NCBI GenBank assembly: GCA_934307065.1 | Contig: CAKRCD010000027.1 | Span: forward strand, 1-23,221 | Length of the DNA: 23,221 bases | Reading direction: 5' to 3' | From: an uncultured Bariatricus sp. | Lineage (GTDB): Bacteria > Bacillota > Clostridia > Lachnospirales > Lachnospiraceae | Shown: positions 14,469 through 20,749 of the stretch, piece by piece | How the letters are laid out: each line of letters begins with the position of its first letter | Numbering within the stretch: the stretch's first letter is position 1 | Notes under the pieces: model-generated | The model's database searches: none | Seen by the model: the letters and a program-made list of their open reading frames with translations, nothing else | What the model was told of the DNA's origin: nothing | Translations under genes and position numbers: made by a program

Positions 14469-16424
14469 TCAACGAAACCATTTTACCGGAAAGCTTGCCA
14501 GAAATTGCACTGGTTTCAGGAATGCAGACAGATGTCTGTTTATAAAGATTACCAGTGAAGTTTCATACTCCATATTCCCTACATAGCTAAGGCAAAGCGG
14601 CATAACAAATAAGAATATTTCGCCTATGATATTCTGTGTCGGTGTAATCAGAAGCTGTGCAATGATTCCACCTGTCAGTCCCAAAAGCATACCTATCATC
14701 AATCTGAGAAACATGGATATTATCATATAAGACAAAATGCTTCCGCCATATGGAATCTGTTCAAACGCAGGAATGGAATGAACTGAATAGTTTGTGCCAT
14801 TTATTCCATAGGCATAAAAATATTTAATATACGTGATACCCCATACGATCATCGTGCTTACTGCACCTGACAGCAGAGCAAGTTTATATTTTGCTCGATG
14901 TATATTCTTGCTGTTTGGTGTTGTTCGAAACAGATTTATCAGTCCTTTTTTACTGTCAAAATAGAATAAATTACTGACAGAAAGCATAATGGCAATGATA
15001 ATATAAAGGGTGTTCTGAATTTCAGTCTGCGGATCAAAGAAAAACGGATGTAAAACCCTGAGATTTACAAAGCCTTTCTTTTCGTCTGTAATACCTTGTA
15101 AATACTTTGCCTGTTCGTATACCTTTTTCAGCCCTTCCGCTTCTTCTGCCTCTTCTGTATTATTTATTTCCATTAACTTTTCTATGGATGCTACCTTGTT
15201 TTCCGTATAATCTCCTTCATATTCTGTGAGATATTTTTCATAATAGTATTCTTTTACACCTATGTGTTCTTTTCCGGTATGAATCATCATAACAGATATA
15301 ACGATTAAAACTACATAGACACACCATACTTTCTGACATACCACAACTTTATGAAATTCATAGGAAAAGAGATGTTTCCATAACCGTTTCTTTTTTCGTG
15401 TCGGCAATATTATTTTCCATGTAAAATATTCTCTTTCTCCAACCAGAGTAGTACCAAGAAGAAGGACAAGTCCAGTAATCAGGATAAATAAAATGGCTGC
15501 CTGTAAAAGTCCTACTGGATATTGAAAAATATTCAGATTCTGATAATTTCCAATTATCTGTTTTACATCCAGAAGTCCTATAGGATTTAAGTAACGGAAT
15601 AATTTTACCATAGGATTATCCGGTAAGAAAAACCATAGTCCAAAGCTGACTGCCAAAACGATTCCGCTCAACACCCATGATATTCCCTGACCTCCAAACC
15701 ATGCTGTCAAAAACTGGATTATAAGTACCGTAAAAATAAGAGCCGCTAATTTCCAAATCAGAAATAGCAGAAGATAAGTTCCTACTGTGCATGGAAATGA
15801 CATATTGCGGAACATTGGCATTCCTTGTACATAATTGGATATTTTTCCAAATCCAACAGAAAATCCGGTTAGCAGAATATTGCTTCCATAAAGAATCATT
15901 CCTGTCAGCAGTACAGAACAGATAACTGCCTGTATTCTTGCAAGTCGAATCTGCATTTTTCCTTTCGGTGTCGTGCGGATCAAATCGGTCATACCACTTT
16001 TGAAGTCCTTCCCGCATCCTTGAAAACAAAACAGACAGACAATCAGAAGCATAAAAACATCCGATAGATAAAAACTGTGTAATGCCTCCATACTGGAATC
16101 AATCATAGGTTCTATGGAAATACCTTCCACACGGGCAAAATCATTTACTGTCTTTTCTATATTCCGCTTGGCATATCCGCCCTCTTTATTGAAGATAGAT
16201 ATGCCATTCATCACGGAAGCACGCTCTTTCAGACCTTCTATAAATTCGTAATATTCCTGTTCATAATTGCTTTGCGAAAACTCTGTTAATGCTTCTTGAT
16301 GATAAGAAATATAGGGAATCAGATATACATAGTAAATACAAAAATTTAGTATCAGAAATGCAGACAAAATCAGCCAGACCTTTCCTGACATCATTTTTTT
16401 CCATTCATATCTTACCAATTTCAC
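14469..16424 (-). CDS. ABC transporter permease, two-halves-in-one
   Basis: The 651-residue membrane protein consists of two related halves. YEWKKMMSGKVW (6-17) matches YEFHKVVVCQKVW (355-367), and DLIRTTPKGK (147-156) matches NLFRTTPNSK (497-506), a constant offset near 350. Each half has an N-terminal helix, a large extracytoplasmic segment of about 70-90 residues and a C-terminal group of helices, the plan of ABC-2 type permeases. With the adjacent ATPase it would form a complete transporter. The start is GTG at 16422-16424 with AGGTGAT upstream. It begins 4 bases after the ATPase stop. It ends convergent with cstA. The substrate is unknown; export of a peptide or lipid, or self-protection, are options. 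Confidence 0.8.
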   Translation of the reverse strand: MKLVRYEWKKMMSGKVWLILSAFLILNFCIYYVYLIPYISYHQEALTEFSQSNYEQEYYEFIEGLKERASVMNGISIFNKEGGYAKRNIEKTVNDFARVEGISIEPMIDSSMEALHSFYLSDVFMLLIVCLFCFQGCGKDFKSGMTDLIRTTPKGKMQIRLARIQAVICSVLLTGMILYGSNILLTGFSVGFGKISNYVQGMPMFRNMSFPCTVGTYLLLFLIWKLAALIFTVLIIQFLTAWFGGQGISWVLSGIVLAVSFGLWFFLPDNPMVKLFRYLNPIGLLDVKQIIGNYQNLNIFQYPVGLLQAAILFILITGLVLLLGTTLVGEREYFTWKIILPTRKKKRLWKHLFSYEFHKVVVCQKVWCVYVVLIVISVMMIHTGKEHIGVKEYYYEKYLTEYEGDYTENKVASIEKLMEINNTEEAEEAEGLKKVYEQAKYLQGITDEKKGFVNLRVLHPFFFDPQTEIQNTLYIIIAIMLSVSNLFYFDSKKGLINLFRTTPNSKNIHRAKYKLALLSGAVSTMIVWGITYIKYFYAYGINGTNYSVHSIPAFEQIPYGGSILSYMIISMFLRLMIGMLLGLTGGIIAQLLITPTQNIIGEIFLFVMPLCLSYVGNMEYETSLVIFINRHLSAFLKPVQFLASFPVKWFR

Positions 16425-16428
16425 GCTA

Positions 16429-17319
16429 TCACCTACTTTCGGAAAATATATGCAAATATACTTCCTGCAAATTTGGATACACGCTTTGTACCTGAATACT
16501 GTTTTCTATGATTTGATTTACTTTTGTTTCCTGTCCAATGAAACGTACACGTATCGTTCCACCCGGAACTTCCTGAAGATTGGTAATAACAAACTGTTTT
16601 TCCATTTCTTCATACTGGGATGGAGAAATATTGCATTCCCACACTTGTCCATTTAAAGCTCCGCATAGTTCTTCCGGTGTGCCTTTTCCGGCAATGACGC
16701 CATTTCCAAGCAGAATGATTTCTTTTGCAATGGATTCCACATCCGAAACTACGTGTGTTGCAATCAGCACAATTTTATTTTCCGCAATCTTGCTGATAAA
16801 GTTGCGGATACGGATTCGTTCTTTCGGGTCAAGTCCTGCTGTGGGTTCATCTAAAATTACAATTTCAGGATTACCAAGAAGTGCCTGCCCAATCAGAATT
16901 CTCTGCCTCATTCCACCGGAAAATCCGCCTAGCTTTCTGTCTTTTACTTCTGTCAGACTTACCACTTCTAAAATAGAATTTATCTGTTTTGGAATGTTTT
17001 TTTTATCTACATCTTTTAAAATTGCCATGTATTCTAAAAACTGTTTTGCAGTAAAAGAGTCATAGATACCCTGGCTCTGTGGTACATAACCAAGGAGTCT
17101 TTTATAATTTTTTTCACTCTTTTTTATGTTCTTTCCGTCATAGCAGATTTCTCCATCAGACGCTGAAAGATTTCCGGTAATAATCTGGATTAAAGTAGAT
17201 TTGCCTGCCCCGTTAGGTCCAAGAAGTCCATACACACCTGCATTTAATTCCATGGAAACACCTTTCAAAGCCTGTACTTTTCCATAATTTTTATGAATGT
17301 TCTTTATTTCAAGCTGCAT
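16429..17319 (-). CDS. ABC transporter ATP-binding protein
   Basis: This 296-residue ATPase energises the downstream permease. Walker A GPNGAGKST (34-42), Q-loop Gln81, signature FSGGMRQR (133-140), Walker B IVILDEPT (153-160) and switch His189 are all intact. The signature begins with Phe where Leu is usual. The C-terminal 80 residues after the core domain are typical of the CcmA/NatA-type exporters. Start ATG with GGAGGAA 4-10 bases upstream. It lies 18 bp after the lipoprotein gene and 4 bp before the permease, so the three are one operon. Confidence 0.92.
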   Translation of the reverse strand: MQLEIKNIHKNYGKVQALKGVSMELNAGVYGLLGPNGAGKSTLIQIITGNLSASDGEICYDGKNIKKSEKNYKRLLGYVPQSQGIYDSFTAKQFLEYMAILKDVDKKNIPKQINSILEVVSLTEVKDRKLGGFSGGMRQRILIGQALLGNPEIVILDEPTAGLDPKERIRIRNFISKIAENKIVLIATHVVSDVESIAKEIILLGNGVIAGKGTPEELCGALNGQVWECNISPSQYEEMEKQFVITNLQEVPGGTIRVRFIGQETKVNQIIENSIQVQSVYPNLQEVYLHIFSESR

Positions 17320-17337
17320 GTATTCCTCCGGTATAAG

Positions 17338-18549
17338 CTATTGAACAACTTTTTCATGATTTTCAATACTATATAACAAATTTAAGCCTGTTCCATTTTT
17401 TAATTTATCTTTCTCCACATAATAACAAGTATTCATTTTTTCATCCCTTACATAGAAAAACAAGTATTTATCATTTCCAGAATAAAATTCTGTTAAATAT
17501 GCAATATTTTGCTTTCCGTAAGCGATTTCACCTACAAACTCTCCATCATAGGTATATACGTGAATTTTTCGTTTTTCCATAGGAACCATATTTCCACCAT
17601 AATCAATATCCTGAAAATAGAGATATTTATCATCTGCAAAATAGAAAGTGACGTTTTTCTCTAATATTGGAAATTCTTCTTTGGTTAACTTTCGTTTTAT
17701 GTTTCCGTTCATGTCACACTCAAAGTATTCGTTTTCCCATGTCATATCTTCAGTGTTATTAAAAATATTGTTTCCACAAAACAAAGCCTCTTTTCCCATT
17801 TTAAAGAAATCATATTCGTATTTTTGCATGTTTCCTGAGTTTAAGTCAATTTTACATATGAAACTATCAAATGAATCTCCAAAAACTTTAAAATATAAAT
17901 TCTCCTGATAACATTTCATAAAATTAATTCCCGCTTCAGGATACTCAGTTGTTTCAAATATAATTTCAGTATCATTTGGATTTTCTAAATCGAATTTAAC
18001 AATAGAAGCAATTGACGATTCATTCATGTTTGCACTGTCATCACTATATTTTTCTTCATAAAGATAAGCTTTTCCTTGATGAATAATCATGGTGTTCATA
18101 TAATTTTTACTAGAACAAATAACTTTTCGATTACTGCCATCTATATCTAATTCATAAACAGATGTCTGATATTTATCCGGATTGGGTAACGAATAGGCAA
18201 GTACATATACTTTATCATTGTAATACCGGACTGAATTAGCTCCACCAAAAAAAGCGTCACAATTTACTTTGTTTTCCGATGTTTCTTTGTTATGTAAACA
18301 TTCTGCTTTATTGCATACAAAAACTGGCTGATCCAGATTCTCATCAGCAAACATCAAGTAATTATTCATAAGAAAGTAATATCCGTCTGGGGAGTCATAA
18401 ATCTTATTTCCCAATATTCCTGTAAAACCTACCTCACAATCATAATATTCCGTATCTACTTGCTTTTCAGAAGAAATATTAGTATTGTTACAAGCAGACA
18501 AAATAAAACCAACAACCCCTAAAACGGTCAATAATATTGATTTTTTCAT
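17338..18549 (-). CDS. Lipoprotein of the ABC operon, Cys-motif type
   Basis: This 403-residue secreted lipoprotein has the signal peptide MKKSILLTVLGVVGFILSAC with lipobox LSAC and Cys20 as the lipidated residue. The mature part repeats short segments of the kind YYNDKVYVLAYS or DDKYLYFQDID, which suggests a beta-propeller. A CNKAECLHN motif (Cys79, Cys84, His86) followed by Cys97 is typical of a family of clostridial lipoproteins found beside ABC transporters; it may bind metal or form disulphides. The function is unknown; a sensor or ligand-binding partner of the ABC transporter is an inference. Start ATG follows GGAGGAT closely. Confidence 0.75.
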   Translation of the reverse strand: MKKSILLTVLGVVGFILSACNNTNISSEKQVDTEYYDCEVGFTGILGNKIYDSPDGYYFLMNNYLMFADENLDQPVFVCNKAECLHNKETSENKVNCDAFFGGANSVRYYNDKVYVLAYSLPNPDKYQTSVYELDIDGSNRKVICSSKNYMNTMIIHQGKAYLYEEKYSDDSANMNESSIASIVKFDLENPNDTEIIFETTEYPEAGINFMKCYQENLYFKVFGDSFDSFICKIDLNSGNMQKYEYDFFKMGKEALFCGNNIFNNTEDMTWENEYFECDMNGNIKRKLTKEEFPILEKNVTFYFADDKYLYFQDIDYGGNMVPMEKRKIHVYTYDGEFVGEIAYGKQNIAYLTEFYSGNDKYLFFYVRDEKMNTCYYVEKDKLKNGTGLNLLYSIENHEKVVQ

Positions 18550-18569
18550 AATAATCCTCCGTTGTTACA

Positions 18570-18611
18570 ATAAGGGAATGTGATTTTACTTTGTTTAATC
18601 CATTCCCTTAT
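18570..18611 (-). promoter_or_regulatory. 11-bp stem-loop ahead of the lipoprotein-ABC operon
   Basis: ATAAGGGAATG (18570-18580) and CATTCCCTTAT (18601-18611) are perfect arms with a 20-nt loop in the gap between the small secreted protein gene and the lipoprotein gene. Read on the minus strand it is followed by TTGTAAC, not a T run. It could limit read-through from the abundant upstream message (attenuator) or be an operator. Confidence 0.5.
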
Positions 18612-18672
18612 CATGATATTTTATTTTCCAAAAGTTATCTCATTAATCTAAGAAATTTTTGAAAATTATACT

Positions 18673-19047
18673 TTAGAGATAATCATGCCAAAATCTATCT
18701 GCTCCTTGATAATAAACACCAGCTTCGTGATAGCTTGTTATAGTATTAATATATGCCCCTGAGTTTAATGTACAGGTTGCTTGAGCGGCTACTTTTCCAT
18801 TTCCCGTTACAGTTTTTGAAGTGTCTTCTCCGGCTGAACGATAAAAGGCTGTAATTCTAGCTTTTACATAATCGGTTCCAGAAGTTGATGTTAATGCTCT
18901 TGCTGAAATATCACTTAACCTAGTTTTGCTATATGTAACGGTTCTTCCTGCAAAAGTAGCACTAGCTGCGTTTGAAGTTATTCCGTTAATACCTAATATT
19001 GCAATAATTCCTAAAATAGCTACTGTGTTTTTGAAAGTTTTCTTCAT
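18673..19047 (-). CDS. Small secreted protein, possible bacteriocin-like peptide
   Basis: This 124-residue protein has a classic signal peptide: KK start, hydrophobic core about 8-24, and likely cleavage after SNA or ASA near residues 27-30. The mature part of about 95 residues is rich in Thr, Ser, Ala and Tyr with one Cys (92). It ends in an aromatic tail, VYYQGADRFWHDYL. I do not recognise the family firmly. Size, signal peptide, aromatic C terminus and the adjacent ABC genes recall lactococcin-972-like proteins, but this is analogy only. The start is ATG with AGGAA 8 bases upstream. It is the first minus-strand gene after the divergent regulatory region and is probably expressed above the ABC genes behind the 11-bp stem-loop. 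Confidence 0.7.
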   Translation of the reverse strand: MKKTFKNTVAILGIIAILGINGITSNAASATFAGRTVTYSKTRLSDISARALTSTSGTDYVKARITAFYRSAGEDTSKTVTGNGKVAAQATCTLNSGAYINTITSYHEAGVYYQGADRFWHDYL

Positions 19048-19074
19048 AAAAATATTTCCTTTCTCATAATTAAA

Positions 19075-19107
19075 ATTATACTTTTATTCCATTTATTAAA
19101 TTGTCAA
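19075..19107 (-). promoter_or_regulatory. Promoter candidate of the small secreted protein gene
   Basis: On the minus strand TTGACA (19102-19107) and TATAAT (19075-19080) are both perfect boxes but 21 bp apart, longer than the usual 17. Such a stretched promoter would need help from an activator or DNA distortion, or the -35 box is coincidental. Confidence 0.4.
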
Positions 19108-19201
19108 ACCATTGGAATCACTCCCTTTTCTTTTGTACACCATTTCTTTATATTCTAATAAAATTATATCTATAAAAACTAGGTTTGCAAAGCAATTGTT
19201 G

Positions 19202-19218
19202 TGTTACAATAGGTAACA
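19202..19218. promoter_or_regulatory. Candidate operator TGTTAC-n5-GTAACA
   Basis: A perfect 6-bp inverted repeat, TGTTACAATAGGTAACA, lies in the divergent region, roughly 90 bp upstream of either promoter. A GTAACA half site recurs at 19250-19255. The decamer TGTTACAATA recurs at 18563-18572 just before the lipoprotein ribosome site. It is a plausible site for the XRE regulator encoded alongside. Confidence 0.4.
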
Positions 19219-19305
19219 AAACAGTGATGTCGAAGTCCATTTTCATTGTGTAACAGATTTGTTTCTACTAAAACAAATGGTGTTAAATGGTACAAATAAT
19301 AAATT

Positions 19306-19334
19306 TTGACAGTTCAGAAAAATAACGGTATAAT
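19306..19334 (+). promoter_or_regulatory. Perfect consensus sigma-A promoter of the XRE gene
   Basis: TTGACA (19306-19311) and TATAAT (19329-19334) are both full matches with the ideal 17-bp spacer. Transcription would begin near 19341, about 20 bases before the ribosome site. It is the strongest promoter by sequence in the window. Confidence 0.8.
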
Positions 19335-19363
19335 AAACGTAAAATATACAGAGGTAAAAGATT

Positions 19364-19858
19364 TTGAACTTGGGGAAAAATTTGAAAGAGGCTAGAGAAA
19401 AAGCTGGGTACTCGCAAAGTGATGTAGCGGAAAAATTAAATATTTCAAGACAATCTGTTTCCAGATGGGAGAATGGGTGGTCCTATCCAGATGTTGAAAA
19501 TTTAGTAATTCTAAGCCAGATGTATAAAATATCATTGGATGATTTATTAGAAAATTCATCTACTGAAAAAATAACTGATGAAACTGAAGCGAAACATTAT
19601 AGTGATATTTTGATGAAAGTTGAACATCTCTTTATTGTTGCAATAGCTTTACTTTCTTGTCTTGCACCTGTTATTGGTTTAGTTTTGAGCATAGGTATAT
19701 TTGTATATTGTTGTGTAAAAAAGATAAAATTGAATCTTATTTGTTGGATAATCCTTGTGTGCTGCATATTGATTAATATTTCAAATGCTTATGTAGTATT
19801 AAGTGTGGAAATCCCAAATTGGGGTGAAGGAAGTATTGAACAGATAAGTAAAATATAA
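19364..19858 (+). CDS. XRE-family regulator with C-terminal membrane anchor
   Basis: This is a 164-residue protein. The N-terminal Cro/C1-type helix-turn-helix (about 5-62) includes SQSDVAEKLNISRQSVSRWENG. A short acidic linker leads to two hydrophobic helices (about 88-118 and 122-146) and an 18-residue tail, so the DNA-binding domain is probably tethered at the membrane. The start is TTG at 19364, 8 bases after GAGGT (19351-19355); a second TTG at 19370 is less well spaced. It is divergent from the secreted protein/ABC genes and convergent with the DUF5626-like gene, and is the obvious candidate regulator of both. A signal sensed through the membrane part is an inference. Confidence 0.85.
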   Translation: MNLGKNLKEAREKAGYSQSDVAEKLNISRQSVSRWENGWSYPDVENLVILSQMYKISLDDLLENSSTEKITDETEAKHYSDILMKVEHLFIVAIALLSCLAPVIGLVLSIGIFVYCCVKKIKLNLICWIILVCCILINISNAYVVLSVEIPNWGEGSIEQISKI

Positions 19859-19895
19859 GGAGCATATTTGACATGCTCCTTATTTTATATTTTAT
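19855..19895. terminator. Bidirectional terminator
   Basis: ATAAGGAGCAT (19855-19865) and ATGCTCCTTAT (19873-19883) form a perfect 11-bp stem with a 7-nt loop. T-rich stretches follow on both strands (TTATTTTATATTTT forward, TTATATTTTAC reverse). It includes the XRE stop codon and sits between two convergent genes. Confidence 0.8.
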
Positions 19896-20379
19896 TTACA
19901 TTTAAAACAGTTTTATTGATGGTTGCTCTTACTCCAGTTTTACTTGCATGACCAGCATACAAATATGCTAAATAATAAGATGCTTGAGTTGGACTTTCTT
20001 TGGTTAGTCGGGAAGATTCTACTTGCCCACTATATAGTGTATAATATGGAGCATACGCAGATGTAATTTGATTAGATGAAATATTAACTTTAAAACCAGC
20101 TTCCCATGCATAAGGAACTTTATATTTTATGTTGTATGTTCCATTATTTGCTCGTAGCTTTCCGGGTTCTTCTGTAATGGTTACATATATTATGGTGCCA
20201 TCATCGTCTTGTACCGCAAATTCCTGAGTTCCGCCTTTTCGTAAATCATATTCAGCTTTAGTATTCGTTGTTTCATCGGCAGCCATAACGTGAACCGGGA
20301 AAGTTGCTATTAAAACAAAAGCCAAGAAAAAAATAGAGAAAAAAAGTTTTTGGGTTGCATTTTTACATTTCAGAATCAT
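19885..20379 (-). CDS. Secreted DUF5626-like protein
   Basis: This 164-residue exported protein has a hydrophobic core at 11-30 and likely signal cleavage at VMA-ADE (33/34). The mature part, with YDLRKGGTQEFAVQDDDG, NGTYNIKYKV, AWEAGFKVNISSNQITSAYAP and a C-terminal TGVRATIN, resembles what I recall of DUF5626, a Firmicute family of secreted beta-rich proteins of unknown role. This is recalled, not checked. Start ATG has a near-perfect AGGAGGT 7 bases upstream. A -10-like TATATT lies at 20406-20411 (minus strand) with a poor -35. It shares the terminator with the XRE gene. Confidence 0.72.
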   Translation of the reverse strand: MILKCKNATQKLFFSIFFLAFVLIATFPVHVMAADETTNTKAEYDLRKGGTQEFAVQDDDGTIIYVTITEEPGKLRANNGTYNIKYKVPYAWEAGFKVNISSNQITSAYAPYYTLYSGQVESSRLTKESPTQASYYLAYLYAGHASKTGVRATINKTVLNVNKI

Positions 20380-20494
20380 ATTTGATACCTCCTAGTTTTT
20401 ATGCCAATATACCAGAAAACCAAAATAAGAAAAAGCAATCAAATAGTTACATGGTGTCAAATTTGTTTTACTTTGCAAAAAAAGGCTTACTATT

Positions 20495-20626
20495 ATGAAA
20501 TTTTTATTCTCTATCCACCCCTTAAAAAGGGATGAGTTGACAAAAGAAAAAAATTCGTTTACCCAGAATGAAATGAAAAATATCAAAAAATCCAATATTA
20601 TGTTACCGGATGCAATAACATTATAA
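20495..20626 (+). CDS. Possible 43-residue small protein (weak)
   Basis: ATG at 20495 opens a 43-codon frame ending at TAA 20624-20626. It starts MKFLFSIHPLKRDELTKEKN and ends with NIMLPDAITL. AAAGG (20481-20485) is a weak ribosome site 9 bases upstream. The Lys/Asn-rich content can arise by chance in AT-rich DNA, and the stop falls inside the inverted repeat at 20600-20621. Unrecognised. Confidence 0.2.
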   Translation: MKFLFSIHPLKRDELTKEKNSFTQNEMKNIKKSNIMLPDAITL

Positions 20627-20680
20627 AAAATAAAAAAATCTCTTTTCTTTTTGCCAAGAATAGGGTATTATAGTTTTGCA

Positions 20681-20696
20681 ACACAAAATATAGTGA
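20681..20696. promoter_or_regulatory. NrdR-box-like operator
   Basis: ACACAAAATATAGTGA matches the NrdR consensus acaCwAtATaTwGtgt at 14 of 16 positions and lies just after the likely -10 region of nrdD. NrdR represses ribonucleotide reductase genes when dATP is high. Boxes usually occur in pairs about 31 bp apart. A second one near 20715-20730 is only weakly similar. Confidence 0.6.
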
Positions 20697-20749
20697 CGAA
20701 ACAAAATAGTTTATCTACATTTTGTATTTACAGAAATGAGGAGAAAAAT

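Larger units (their letters stand above)
19048..19363. other. Divergent regulatory region between secreted-protein and XRE genes
   Basis: This 316-bp AT-rich gap contains no gene that I can support. It holds the minus-strand promoter (19075-19107), a 6-bp inverted repeat (19202-19218), a further GTAACA half site (19250-19255) and the consensus promoter of the regulator (19306-19334). The layout is that of a regulator controlling itself and its divergent target. Confidence 0.6.
20380..20749. other. AT-rich intergenic region before nrdD
   Basis: This 370-bp gap holds the minus-strand promoter area of the DUF5626-like gene, a CCCTT-AAA-AAGGG mini-hairpin (20519-20531), a weak 43-codon ORF (20495-20626), an inverted repeat ATGTTA-n10-TAACAT (20600-20621) and the NrdR-like box. 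The nrdD promoter is not clear; TATTAT (20666-20671) is the best -10 candidate, with a poor -35. Confidence 0.5.

Noticed and set aside
20392..20595. Minus-strand 67-codon hydrophobic frame upstream of the DUF5626-like gene
   Set aside because: TTG start without ribosome site, low-complexity Phe/Leu-rich translation of AT-rich DNA, and it covers the promoter and ribosome site of the next gene.
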